Assembly: GCF_021130785.1 (NCBI RefSeq) | Contig: NW_025777470.1 | Location: 23,063 to 87,062, forward strand | Length of the DNA stretch: 64,000 bases | Reading direction: 5' to 3' | Source of the DNA: Homalodisca vitripennis | Lineage: Eukaryota > Arthropoda > Insecta > Hemiptera > Cicadellidae | In this document: positions 23,640 to 35,224 of the stretch, in pieces | Layout of the letters: every line of letters starts with the position of its first letter | Numbering within the stretch: position 1 is the stretch's first letter | Notes under the pieces: model-generated | Databases searched by the model: none | What the model saw: the letters and a program-made list of their open reading frames with translations, nothing else | Told to the model about the DNA's origin: nothing | Translations under genes and position numbers: made by a program

Positions 23640-23990
23640 CAATAAGGAGCTGCAGTAACTTCTCACTAGCACGTCTTGATAGCCACTGAACGGAGAAACT
23701 CCCTTAATGACATCAATATGGCGCGATAGTCCCGCCCTTAGCACCCCTTAGACGATTTTTTCCGTGACTCGGAAAGAAAAGTTTTCCCCATGTAAAAAAT
23801 TCATAGTGAAGAAAAAGAATTACTCACTTCGAAAAGTTTTCTTTTCAGCCTTTTGAGATTAGTATTTGTTGCAGACAGTATAGAACTCAATTCCGGAGCA
23901 TTGAGGCAGACTAGTATTTTCTTTAAATGTCTATGTTTCGTCTTCATTACGATGATATAAGCTATTAGTACTCTAATTTGCAGCAAAAGT
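23640..23990 (+). repeat. Delta island, unit 2
   Basis: GC-richer stretch (GGAGCTGCAGTAACTTCTCA, CTAGCACGTCTTG, CACTGAACGGAGAA, CGATAGTCCCGC) that matches 52085-52440 closely. The following part (TTTTGAGATTAGTAT, CCGGAGCATTGAGGCA) is also kept. Minus-strand frames of 61-83 codons in the two copies are not consistent with each other throughout. Confidence 0.75.
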
Positions 23991-24839
23991 ACAGAAAATG
24001 TCCCTGAGATTTAGTTTTCTAAGACATGATATTTCACTCCCATATGGGGTAAAACAGTACATTTTTGTCTAGTAAAAGATGTTTAGTAGCAGAAAACAGT
24101 AGTTGTGACGTCACTTCCTGTATGTAATACTGGGACAGCAAAGGACAATAATTGGACGTCGGATGCTTTGTAGCATTCTGTGAGACATTTTCTTTCCTTG
24201 GTGTTGTCCAATTAACACCAGAAAAATTATTAATGAGTGTATTTCATATACTATTGTAAAAAGGAGTAATTATTAATAACTTTCAAAAGTTTCCTATTGA
24301 CATTTAAAATTTTTTTATTTTCGTTATGCGTTTTAAAGTTGGTAGTCATATGGTTAAAAATTATTTAGTTGAATTTTAAAAATGTGGTTATTTTTGCAAT
24401 TTATCTTCTTCTATGTAAGTACGTAACTGTAATAAATGTTTTATTTCAACTATATTTACTATTTCCTTAATGTCAAAGGTAATTTCACAAAGTAGGATAC
24501 AATGCCTCCTAATGAAACTAAAAAGCACCAAATAATGTATGTACTGTAAACTAATTTAACTCAACAATGTTATAATTACATTTTATAACGAAGAAAAATA
24601 AAATAATAAAAGGTAAGATTAAAATACAAACATTATAAATATAATACATTTAGTTATAATAAGAATAGAAGAAATTAAACAAAATTGCTAATATTTTCAA
24701 TTGAATAATATAGAAGCGGAAAACACCATGTTATTGATAATTTCGATATTTTTACGTTTATTAATTAGCATAACATTGATTACATACATTTAAGTTAGCA
24801 CAAAATAATAATTAAAAATGCCTTTGTAGAATTTTATTT

Positions 24840-25110
24840 TGACCTGGGGCGACTTATCCTTAGCGGTTCTAACAGTGATGAAAACTTCGCAGGGAGGAGA
24901 AACCAGTAAGCTGATCGCCGCCACGTAATACGTTTATAAGTCCTCTACTCGGCCCTTTTGTTGGCGTAACCACACCCCTACCTTATGTTGTAGTCTCTTG
25001 GTCCCTTGAACACTAAGTGGCTCTCAACACCTTATTCCTAACAAGTTAGCTATTGATTTGAGAGATCCTACTCCCACTTTAATTGTTAAGAGAAGCAGAT
25101 CAATGACTGA
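24840..25110 (+). repeat. Epsilon island, unit 2, left arm
   Basis: One of four epsilon copies (also 31310-31585 inverted, 53170-53420, 56850-57130 inverted). Shared strings: GAAACCA, CTCGG, TTTTG, AACCACACCC, GTTGTAG, CAACACTAA-type, GGCTCTCA, TTATTCCTAA. A stretch of about 85 bases in the middle aligns in all four without gaps. There is no shared protein reading with synonymous-type change. Confidence 0.75.
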
Positions 25111-25799
25111 TATTGTTGCCCCTCAAATAATTGACTATTAATTTATCTGCTGATACCTTAAACTTTACGTAGAATAATTCAAAATAAGACAACATAAAAA
25201 ATTATTGCACATAAAGACTTTTATTACTATTACTATTATTAAAGACTATTACTTAAAGGACATTTTATTAAACAAGCTATTATTGTAAAATTTTGTTCGT
25301 GATATTATTATTGCTTTCATTAGTATAGCGATTATATAGATTTTTTTTAATATTTAAAAATACTACAAATAATTAGTTTCTTGTGCTAATATGTGCAAAT
25401 TTGCAACTCCAACCTCGTATTTTGTGTGAATATTATTTATAATATTTCAATTTCTTTCGATTTCGTTTATTTAATTTTACTTAGGTCAATATAGTACCTC
25501 AAAATTGATTTTTTCATAATATTTATTATAGTAACGGTATTAAATTTATACAAAATCTTTTTAAACATAGCTACTTTTGCTACTATTATTAAAATTAGTT
25601 TGGAAAGTTTCATGTCCGTTTCTAAAACTCTATATGACAGTATAGTTTCTATATTATATATTCTATATTAATATATTATAATATATTCAGATTGTGGAAT
25701 TTTATTACAAATTAGTGTAAGAACTTGTAATATCTTATTATTTTAAAATTAATATACAGGAAAAACTTTAATATTTAAATTAAACTCAATAATTCTTTA

Positions 25800-27340
25800 T
25801 TCCGAACTTTAATATCTTTTTAGATTTATTTAAACCCTACTTGTGTACACTCGTACCATAATTTTAACATTAAAGTATGCCAACTTATTGTATGTGGCAA
25901 TATCTACTGGCCTCAAACTTTTAAACATTACATTTCTTCGAAGTCCAATTGTACGTATTAGTTACATACCTCCCACAAACATTTATGCCTTATAACTATA
26001 TCAGCTATCCCTATGTAACAATTTGTCCTTGGGGAAAACTGTCTCAAAGCACTAATGGATTACTAAATCACAAGATTAATATTGATGCCAATTCTATTCA
26101 AACTCAGTACTGTAAATAAGAAAAAACCTAAATTTTCTGCTAATATTAACGCTTAGAAGACATTTAATAAAATAAAACCTCAACTGACGGAAGCAATAAA
26201 ACAAAACTCGTCTCCAATAAATCTTAGGTTGTTCTGTATTTCTTAATCTTAACAGCTTTATTTACATATAAACAGGATTTTCTTCTTCACAGCAGTTTGG
26301 AGATGTTAGTGAACGTTTTATAGGACACTTTATCTGCAATCTATGTTTATTTCTTCTAACCCTCCGGAAGAAAACTGTGTAAAATTTAACATCCTTATTT
26401 TCAGATTATCAGGTTTACAACTCTAGAACTCATTACCTTACTCACGGTTATAAATTTACAAATTGTCATATACTGTCTACTCTATAATTCCTAACAATAA
26501 ACGGGACAGAATTGATGGATAGATACGGCAAATGCTGGTTGATCTCATATCACAATATAATGGTTCTAAGTGTTACTCAAATTGTAATGCTATTTATCAA
26601 TTGGTAACATGTTTTCATATTTGGTATAAAATTTAAAGTTTCTATCATAAAATTTTGTAAATTAACTAATTAATTTATGATTCACTCAAATAAGGTTTGC
26701 ATTAAAGCATAAATAATACTTAAAAAAATTATTGTGCCCTATTCATATATCAAATTATAGTACCTTACAGCAATAACTAAAATTATTAAAAGTGTTTACA
26801 CCTTGTAAATAGCTACGCCCATTCTTTATTAATAATTATATAGCACTGCTACAATAAGCTGTGCAAGACTTTTAAAGAGAAAAATGCCGCCTTCTGAAAT
26901 ATTCTCGATTGCCTTGTCTTCAACACGCCAAGATTTCCATTAACTATTGAAGGGAAGTTCAACGCCAATACTGAGAAAGAAGTTTTGGATTTGCATGCTT
27001 AAGGTTTTACAGCCGTCGTTTCTTTATCGGCCCTAAAATCTATTTTAGTACTTTGTCTAAGAAACAAATAAAATTGCAAAATATTACCAACGGAATATTT
27101 TTTCAACCATTCTCCAAAAAATCATCTGCGAGTTGTACTTAAGCTATAAAGTTAAAGTCGGTGTTACATTAAATTCATCTTAGAATATCTCTGAAACATT
27201 TCTTTTTTAAATTTTGAATCTAAACCCGACTGAGTTGGCATTGCTGTAGCAACGATCATATTTATACACATATCCTAAATATGACAGGGGCTAAAAGAGT
27301 CCATTTTTATCTCTCTGTCTTTTTTTCTTTTCACACGATT
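25800..27340 (+). repeat. Zeta and eta blocks, unit 2
   Basis: Zeta (25800-26560) matches 53870-54840. Eta (26800-27340) matches 55360-55850, including TAGCTACGCCCATTC, CTCGATTGCCTTGTCTTCAA, CACGCC, TTTGCATGCT, TTTATCGGCCCTAAAATCT and CATCTGCGAGTTGTA. Eta is one of the better-kept islands. No open frame is shared. Confidence 0.7.
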
Positions 27341-27425
27341 TCTCAAAGACGACCTGACCTATACACTTAAAGGATTTCATGAAACTTTATGTATATATAA
27401 ATATACATATTTTAAACGTACGAAC

Positions 27426-27861
27426 AGGGTGTATATTATGTCTGGAAACACCCAAATATATCCTTTAATACAATGAAACCTCTTACAATCGTGATAGAGA
27501 TTGGGCATCTACTTTTTGGAACAATGTTTTGTTATGTCACACCAACGGGGGACGTCTGCCGAGGGTATCGTGAATATTCTTAATGGAAGCCTATACCTTG
27601 TGATACATAATTTTAAAGGTAATAGCTTACTGAATTGAATGCCACAAAACCGCATCTCAAAGGAATTATTCTATCAGAAAATAGAGCATTTTTAGTATTG
27701 AAAATTTACTGATGTTCAACAATGTAATTTTAAAATGGTTCTTGCCACAAAATGTGTTACACTAATTGTTTAGCATTTTTTTAAATGTTCAATGAAATAA
27801 AACAAAAATTTCATTTTAAGCTGGTTCTATTAGCACAAATTTGCCAGTTTTTATTACAGTA
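27426..27861 (+). repeat. Left terminal inverted repeat of the mariner
   Basis: Reverse complement of 29342-29764, with scattered differences and a few indels. Confidence 0.8.
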
Positions 27862-27962
27862 CAATTTTGGAAATACTTATGTTATTGATTTCTTATTACA
27901 AATAAAAATAATGTATGCTGTTAGAAAAGTCTTTACAACAAACGTTTTACCTGCATTTGGTG

Positions 27963-29043
27963 TCAAAGCAATTGTTCGAACTGTGTTCCTTCTACGGTTT
28001 GACAATGAGCCAATCTTGTGATGTAAAATGATTCGACAGAGTTGCCTAACATTTCTTCAGTTATCAAAGCAATCTCCTCTATAATCCTGTTTCTTAGGTC
28101 TTCCAAATTATGAGGCTTTCTTCTATAAACATTGGATTTTAAATGACCCCATAGGAAATAATCGATTGGTGACAAAATCCGGAGATTTTGGAGGCCATTC
28201 GATTTCTCCTCTTCGGCCAATCCATTTATGAGGAAACCTTAAATCCAAATACTCTCTTACCTGTCTCCCATAATGGGGTGAGCACCATCCTGCTGAAACC
28301 ATACATTATCAAAGTATTCTCCTGATGCAATTTGAATAGCTGGAATTATTTCATTTTGGAGCATATTGTAGTAAAGTTCGGCATTTAAATTTCCATTGAT
28401 GAAAAAGGGTCCAACAATTTTGTTACCTAAAATTCCCACACCATACGTTCAGTTTTTGTGGTTGCTGTGAATGGGACTCAGTAATCCAATGTGGGTTTTC
28501 ACTACTAGCCCAGTAACGGCAATTGTGCCTGTTAAACATTGCCATTTAGGAAAAAAGTTGCCTCATCAGAAAATAGTATGTTGGTCAGAAAATCTCTTTG
28601 TCATCACATTTGCGCATCACAAGTTCACAAAACTCAACTCTTCTGTCGTAATCATCCTCACTTAACTGTTGGGACTAAATGAACTTTAAAATGGTTTGTA
28701 TTTATTAATTTTCAAAAATCTTACTCACAGACATAGGGTGCATATCATGTTGATGTGCAGCTTTTCTGAGCGATGTATGTGGGTCTTCAATAAATGTTTG
28801 CAAAACATCTAGTGCATGTTCTTCATCTGTTGCAGATTGTATCCTACCCGACTTTGGCGATTTACGTACACTCCCTGTCATTTAAAAACGCTCAATAGTT
28901 TTTGATATTGTTGAAAAACTTATGGGATTCCTTTCTGGGAAAGTGTCATTAAACAAATTACAAACTTCCCGATAAGATCTTTGACGATCGCCATATCCTC
29001 GCATCATCAACAGAGTAATTCGTTCTCTTTCAGACAATTCCAT
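27963..29043 (-). pseudogene. Mariner transposase pseudogene, DD41D type
   Basis: The most likely start is the ATG at 29043-29041 (MELSERERITLLMMRGYGD). It opens an N-terminal helix-turn-helix DNA-binding region with a PISFSTISKTIERF segment. A second segment in another frame (about 28880-28710) continues with a SPKSGR-type linker and a second helix-turn-helix. Catalytic residues are still readable: FSDEATF (Asp codon 28565-28567), WFQQDGAHP (Asp 28287-28289) and PIDYFLWGH (Asp 28161-28163). The last two codons are 126 bases apart, giving 41 intervening residues, a spacing known for rosa-like DD41D mariners. Stops and frameshifts separate the pieces, so no active transposase can be made. Family placement rests on motifs only. 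Confidence 0.8.
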
Positions 29044-29341
29044 TAAAATGCCAAATAAAAACTGAACGACTGTAATTAGATAACTTGTTGACAGCAATGC
29101 TTCAGAGACACTGATTAACTCGACAGGAATGATATGACCTTTGTCCATTTGTAATTCCCAAGCTTAGACTTGTCTAGTGAAAGCTCCATGCTCAACAAAC
29201 TGAAACCTGTTGACCAGATGAATAATAACACAATAATTTTTTCTCATAGGCTAGTGACTTTGTCTCTTTAAACCTTCCTGCTGACTGGAAAACACCAAGT
29301 ACAGATTCATAAGTAATCAGAGAGAAAGTGACTCATACAGT

Positions 29342-29764
29342 TTTATTCATTGTAATAAAAAACTGGTAAATTTTATTTTAATTGAACATTTAAAAAATGC
29401 TAAAAAATTAGTGTAACACATTTTGTGGCAAGAACCATGTTAAAATTACATTGTTGAAACATCAGTAAATTTTCAATACTAAAAATGCTCTATTTTCTGA
29501 TAGAATAATTCCTTTGAGATGCGGTTTGTGGCATTCAATTCAGTAAGCTATTACCTTTAAAATTATGTATCACAAGGTATAGGCTTCCATTAAGAATATT
29601 CACGATACCCTCGGCAGCAGGAACGTCCCCCGTTGGTGTGACATAACAAAACATTGTTCCAAAAAGTAGATGCCCAATCTCTATCACGATTGTAAGAGGT
29701 TTCAAATTTATATTTAAATTATTAAAGGATATATTTGGTGTGTTTCAGACATAATATACACCCT
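29342..29764 (-). repeat. Right terminal inverted repeat of the mariner
   Basis: Mirror of 27426-27861. The last bases read TACACCCT, followed by TATATG. Confidence 0.8.
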
Positions 29765-30370
29765 TATATGAAGCGGTGACTTTGATGATGTTTCATGTCA
29801 TTTTATGGGATTTAGCTAATCATATTTTTACATTGGAGTAAATATGTGAACAATTACAAAGTAACATTGCTATAAAACAAATTTTTTAATGTGCTAGTAT
29901 TATTTTGAAATATATCTCAAGAATGATATCATTTGTAGACTTTAATTTTGCAAATTTTCAATAAATACGAGATTGAATTCTAAAATAGTGTATGTCATAG
30001 TGTATGTACATATGTAATTATATGTAGTGTATACATATAATTTGTGGAGTGTCATTGAAGTTCATCATACAGTTTGCTGATATAATTTATTTTCTGTTTG
30101 TAGGCATTCTTAGGAATAGAATGAGCGATAAATATTGTACGGATATCAAAAGTCCAGGCTGTCTCAGCGAAGTCTGTTACGCAATACGTGGTGAGGCGTA
30201 CCTTCACCTAATTTTATATTACTTGAAATCATAATTCCTTACACGATGTCCTACGTAAATATTAGATTTTTACTGTAAATACACGATTAAAATATTACTT
30301 ACAATAACTTAAATTTGAATCATTAACGTAACTACAATAATATAACATTAAAACAAATGTTAATACAAAT
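29765..30370. other. AT-rich spacer after mariner
   Basis: No gene. The segment at 30165-30205 (GCGAAGTCTGTTACGCAATA) recalls 5680-5700. Otherwise nothing recognised. Confidence 0.55.
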
Positions 30371-30440
30371 ACATACATACACACACACACACATACACAC
30401 ACACACACATACACACAAACACACATACACACACACACAT

Positions 30441-30495
<55 letters not shown>
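30371..30495. repeat. (TACA/CA)n then (AT)n compound microsatellite
   Basis: CA-rich array with TACA interruptions for about 90 bases, followed by about 30 bases of AT. Confidence 0.95.
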
Positions 30496-30498
<3 letters not shown>

Positions 30499-30660
30499 GA
30501 TATAAATATTAATTTTAATAAGAATCGTTCATAGGCACATAGTTATCCATATACCTTATTATAAAATTGCATATGCTTTAAATAGCACTAGAGTTCCTTT
30601 GCATATGCTTACATAGAGTTCATGAAAACTAAAATGATCAGTCGAATATTATATCCCCTG
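30495..30660. mobile_element. Small foldback (MITE candidate)
   Basis: AGGGGATATAAATATT at the left and AATATTATATCCCCT at the right form terminal inverted repeats around about 130 bp. TTGCATATGCTT occurs twice inside. No target duplication is evident because the left flank is an AT microsatellite. Confidence 0.45.
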
Positions 30661-31309
30661 TAAAATTTGAATATATCTCCATGAAACAGAATACAATAAG
30701 CATTCATTGATATAAAACTAAAACATGCATAATGTTTTTAGAGTGTACCAAAAGTATTTCACTGAATAATAATAATATATATTTAATATATTGTTTTAAT
30801 AAATGATTAAGATAAAAAGATTAAACAGTATTATAAATATGAAGCCGTATTTTGTAATTTACCCAGTCTCAAATATTTAAATAACCGAAATTAATTAATA
30901 ATATATAGTATATTTTTTTGTATTAATATATTGTAATTATTTATAATCTGAATTAACAAGCTTCTACTATAGATAGTACAGTAGACAATAAAACAAATGA
31001 ATTAAACATTAAAAATATTCAGAAATTCTGTAAGAACGTCATCTAGAAATGAGACATTCCATGTTTAAAGCACATAACAGACATACTAAAATCTTCAAAA
31101 CTAGAGTAATTATGTATTTAAATATTTATAAAGTTTAAAAAATTTACACCATACTATATAACGCATTAATTTTGTTAGTTATAAAGTCTGACAAACAACT
31201 TGTTTACAGAAATATATTTGTAATATGTGATTTTAAGCCCAAGTGTTTCCAGTATTTATAGTTAGTGAAGAGGAATATCACAGAAAGTAATAAGGTCTTA
31301 TTTATGGAG
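30661..31309. other. AT-rich spacer
   Basis: Nothing recognised. Confidence 0.6.
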
Positions 31310-31585
31310 CATAAAATATCAGCTCTAGATCTATTTCCCCTAACAGTTAAGTGGGACTAGCCGCTATCAAGAGCTCTCTCAACTCAATAGCTGACTTATG
31401 AGGAATAAGGTTCTGAGAGCCAGTTAGTGTTGGAGAGACCAGAAGTCTACAACAGAAGGTAAGGGTGTGGTTAAGCCTTCAAAAGTACCGAGTGAAGGGG
31501 TTATAAGCATATTATATGCCCGAGACCAGCTTAGTGGTTTCTACTCTTTTGTAAATTTACAACGCTTTGTAGACGCTTCCCTCCA
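31310..31585 (-). repeat. Epsilon island, unit 2, right arm
   Basis: Inverted epsilon. Read on the plus strand it contains ACAACAGAAG directly followed by GTAAGGGTGTGGTT. The GTAAGG at 31459-31464 would make a good 5' splice site. It is also present in 57010-57015 (plus) and, on the minus strand, in the 53.3-kb copy; the 25.0-kb copy has GTAGGG. Confidence 0.75.
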
Positions 31586-32190
31586 CCTCTTCTAAATTAA
31601 AATGTTATATAGCTTCTCATTTAATATCCAATGAGCACTAATTTAATTGTATATAATAAATTTTATGATATAAAAGTGTAAATGTAAATATAATATACTT
31701 TCTTTGTAACACTACTAACTCTACAGTGTTTTGGAATTCTTTCCTTAGAAAGTATTTTCAACGTAGTTTTTTTCGTTTTAACATAACTGCATGATATTAT
31801 TTTTTAGTTGGGATATTTATTTATTTATTTAATACTTTAGTTACTTTCATAATACAATACAATTAAATATCGTAGAGGTAACTCTGTATACAAACTCTAT
31901 TTGGCTTCAGAAACATCATAGCCGTCTTTGTGGCAAACCCCAACAGAATTCTTATTGTGTTTTTGACATTAAAAAAGTAATAAAATAGATCATTCATAAC
32001 TTTAGTTACGGCAAGTAACATAGATAGAGATAATTTACAAGAAAACCCACATTCAAAAAATGCGACATAACAACTAAAAAAAACCCGTTTGACTAGCATT
32101 TTTAAAACACCAGATGGAAATCCTACATTTTTAAATACACCAGTATACTGATAATAAAATACCTTCGAAATTCAAATTTATATATCCCAA

Positions 32191-32192
<2 letters not shown>
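31586..32192. other. AT-rich repeat segment, no gene
   Basis: Matches 57180-57700 in unit 3 (shared TCTCATTTAATAT, ACATAACTG, TGGCAAA-type strings). The minus-strand frame at 31863-32099 is broken in unit 3. Confidence 0.6.

Positions 32193-32232
<40 letters not shown>
32193..32232. repeat. (AT)n microsatellite
   Basis: About 40 bases of AT, directly at the left end of the foldback. Confidence 0.9.
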
Positions 32233-32233
<1 letters not shown>

Positions 32234-32234
<1 letters not shown>

Positions 32235-32638
32235 AGAGTGAGTTTCATGTCCTGGCACAACTGGATATAATTTAAACGGCCCGAGATATCTGTGTGAAAC
32301 CTTGACCCTACCTATTATAACATATTTTTTTAATTTTTCAAGTTGTTGAAAATTTTGCCCCCTTTTGTACAGGGGGGTAAAGGGGGGCAACTAAACATTT
32401 TTTAAATTCAAACAACTATCATGTGACACCTCATTTTAAAGGGAATAAAAAAATAAATCCAATTATCCAAACTAGAGGTCTCTACGTTTATTTTTACAGA
32501 TTTTATGACAAAATCAAAATTTTCAACAACTTGAACAATTAAAAAAATATGTTATAATAGGTAGGGTCAAGGTTTCACATAGATATCTCGGACCGTTTAA
32601 ATTATATCCAGGTGTGCCAGGACATAAAACTCACTCTG
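32234..32638. mobile_element. Foldback MITE, probably mariner-derived
   Basis: CAGAGTGAGTTT at the left and AAACTCACTCTG at the right begin inverted repeats of about 120 bp (32234-32355 and 32515-32638). The right end is followed by TA. The left is preceded by an AT microsatellite ending in C, so the TA duplication is only partial. The loop holds G/C homopolymer tracts (near 32360-32390). Unit 3 has no such element at the matching place (57.7 kb). Confidence 0.7.
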
Positions 32639-32789
32639 TATTATATAAATTGGCAATAAAAGACCATTGCAACTCATCCATAATTACTCCTTTTGACAAT
32701 ATAATATAAAATACATTTATTACTTTTCCGTTTGATTTCTTTTTTGAAAGAAATTAATTAAAATTCACAAAGGCGAATGTGTTACACAG

Positions 32790-33060
32790 AAACCTCTATT
32801 GTACTCGGTGTCCAATTATAGCCCTTTGCTGTCACAGTTTTACACAATGTCAGGTTACCGGTATTGCACATCTTCTATTGTTTTGACCTCATATAGGAGT
32901 AAAATACAATTCTTAGAAAACTCCATCTCGGTAACAGGTTCTGTACTGTTGTTACCAATTAGGCTTGTTAGTGGTTTATGTCATAATGACAAAGGGGTAT
33001 TATGGTCATTTCGAAGAAATAGCATTCAACCTCAATGCACCAGGTAGTGTTCCATATTCC
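32790..33060 (-). repeat. Delta-type island, unit 2, right arm
   Basis: Reverse complement of 23990-24200 and a close match to 58040-58340: GTCCAATTATAGCCC, TTTTGACCTCATATAGGAG, TTAGAAAACTCCATCTCGGT, TTGTTACCAATTA. The 82-codon plus-strand frame here is not kept in unit 3. Confidence 0.7.
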
Positions 33061-33779
33061 ATGCAGCAGTTAATTCTATAGAGGCTGCACAGGAAAAAAT
33101 ATTGTTTTAAAAAATCTGGTAAGTTATAGTCTTTGTTTAATACTAGACAGTTAAATCATAGTAAATATCATGTGTTCCATTAACACTTGTTATATAAGAG
33201 TACTTTGTATTTTAGGGAAAACATGTATATTGTTTGTACTTCCATTTGAACCCAAAAACATATGTCTATTTATTTCAAGAATCTGTTAATTTAAGTAAGT
33301 ATATCAACTTTGTTTAAAAATATTGGCAAATTTAAATGACAAAAAAGATATTATTTTTTATGATAGGCTATCCTCAAAAAAGCCCCATCCTGGAAGAAAA
33401 TTCATCAAAATAACACTAAATATACAATAATTTTTGGGTATTTAGCCACTTTCCGTTAGAAAATCATAAGTATTACACATTTTACAGGTCAAAGTATGAA
33501 TGAAAGTACATATAAAATATTAAAATTATGAAAACTAAGAAAAATATGTAGTAAAATTACAGAAATGTACTAAACGACATTACATTTTAGCTTACAAGAA
33601 AAAGAGTCTTATTTTGTTAAGAACTAATAGTTGCATCATACGTTTTAACCTTGTTAACTGAAACATACGATTAGGTAACATTGCAGTGTACCCCACAAGT
33701 ATAAATCTGTTTTTTGACGTCAACACTTTATTATTTCAATATTGAATATTTTAATTATATTACTTTTACAATACATAAG

Positions 33780-34400
33780 TGACAAACAACATGGAAAAGA
33801 TACAGGCAATGAGTTTAAGAAAACATTGGTGTCAGAAAATTACGCATCTAAGGCACAAAATAACACTGATATTACCATTTAGATTGCTGTCTGATTCTGT
33901 AATGGGTGTCCGGACAATGGCATTGTACTCGGTATCATTTCTAAATTATTCCGAAACTCCTACAGTGAACTCTGGATATATAGTTCATGTCAGTATTTAT
34001 ATTTAAAAGCTTATTTAATTTAAACTTAAATACATTTAATAGTAAATTGTAGATAATTCAATACATTTGTTTAACGTATGCATGAATACTAATACAAAAG
34101 ATAAAAGAAGATTAAACTCGTAGCAAATGCAAGATGTACTAAAAAATGTGTTTAGCAAACAAGCCATCTAAGTAAGTAAGCAAACCACAATTGGGTAATA
34201 ATAAAGAGAACGCATCACAAGTCAGTACTCTAGCACTTAGACCAAACAACGACAATGCCGTGAGCAGCACAAAGGCATTTTGATTATCTTCCAGGGCTGA
34301 AAGTACTTTGATGTTTACGTAACGCTAGTCCCAGCACAGGTTTCTTTTTTACGGGTTTTCAAACAATAGCTGTTATTATTTTCCTATAAAACCTTCACGG
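33780..34400 (-). repeat. Gamma block, unit 2, right arm
   Basis: Matches 55930-56760 and 59050-59880 directly, and 22430-23000 and 51000-51480 in inverse. The strongest island is 34180-34330: TAATAATAAAGAGAACGCAT, CAATGCCGTGAGC, GAAAGTACTTTGATGTTTAC and GTAACGCT. A plus-strand frame of 75 codons at 33779-34006 is interrupted in the other copies. Confidence 0.75.
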
Positions 34401-34430
34401 TTATAGCAGGATTATAACGGCGTTTGTTTT

Positions 34431-35224
34431 GTAGGATAAGGAAACATTTTTATCTACAAATTAAAATGTATTTTTATAGGCTCTTAGGATTTCGTGATAT
34501 AATCTTTTTTGAAAATGGATTTACTGTTATCATAACTACAAAAAAGAATGATATAAAAATTCCGTTATGAAAGAGGTTGAACTTAGGCCATCAAGCCCAT
34601 TCCAATAGTCAATCCAATGTCAATACTAACTATTAACAATAATTGAATACAAAAAATAAAACCATATTACTTACCTTATATCAATTTGAATAATAATTCG
34701 TAATGGAATTAAAATAAAGTAAATTAATAATGCAGAATGAAAACTCGTCTTTATATTTTATTATATTTCCGAATGTATTTCGCTGTAGAATACATTACAT
34801 TATGGATTGCACAATAATTCAAATTTGCACCAAAGGTTTTATTAGCCATTTTGATAATTAGCTGAGCATTAGTGAAGCCTATCACTGACGGGATGAAAAA
34901 ACATAATACGGATGATTTTAAAAACCCAATGTGAAAAAATCTATATATTTTGGCAAAAATATTCTCTGTAAAACTTTTTTTTTATTAAATGTTTCCAGCC
35001 AATATCAGATGCTTAAATATCCCCTATTATATTGTATATATTTGCGTGCAAGGCCATGGTAAACATGATATGATATAGCTTTATAAATGTAACGTTTGAT
35101 ACCAAACAAATGTTTTTTCGATCTTATTATCTAACTAGAAAAATTATTTGCAATATTTTAAATAATTTTGAATCATATTATCGGTATAAGCGTTTTCTCG
35201 ATGTAACTTATGAAAAAAGTGCTA
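34431..35224. other. AT-rich spacer
   Basis: No gene. Around 34800-34930 it resembles 60230-60390, between gamma and theta. Confidence 0.6.

Larger units (their letters stand above)
22150..25140 (+). repeat. Inverted repeat of unit 2, left arm
   Basis: Contains gamma (22430-22640), delta (23640-24200) and epsilon (24840-25110) in plus orientation. The same sequences appear reverse-complemented, in mirrored order, at 31310-34430. Examples: GACAGCAAAGGAC with ATAATTGGAC (24130-24160) mirrored at 32805-32830; CATCAAAGTACTTT with GATGCGTTCTCTTTATTATT (22440-22560) mirrored at 34190-34320. Confidence 0.75.
27426..29764 (-). mobile_element. Mariner-type DNA transposon with long inverted repeats
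   Basis: The ends AGGGTGTATATTATGTCTG (27426 onward) and its reverse complement (up to 29764) begin terminal inverted repeats of about 430 bp (27426-27861 and 29342-29764). The interior encodes, on the minus strand, a broken Tc1/mariner transposase. The right flank shows TA directly outside the end; the left flank has AC, so the expected TA duplication is not intact. It sits near the centre of the unit 2 inverted repeat. The size (2.34 kb) is longer than a classic mariner because of the long repeats. Confidence 0.85.
31310..34430 (-). repeat. Inverted repeat of unit 2, right arm
   Basis: Reverse-complement counterpart of 22150-25140: epsilon (31310-31585), delta-type (32790-33060), gamma (33780-34400). 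A foldback (32234-32638) is inserted inside it. The arms are separated by about 6.2 kb, which includes zeta, eta and the mariner. Confidence 0.75.

Noticed and set aside
24890..25060. Coding exon in the epsilon island
   Set aside because: One frame is open for about 25 codons in all copies, but substitutions fall on all codon positions and change residue type.
32193..32390. 65-codon minus-strand frame
   Set aside because: It spans the inverted arm of a foldback and an AT microsatellite; no protein is implied.
33779..34006. 75-codon frame starting MTNNMEK
   Set aside because: The equivalent positions at 56.15 and 59.24 kb contain stop codons and indels, so the frame is not maintained.
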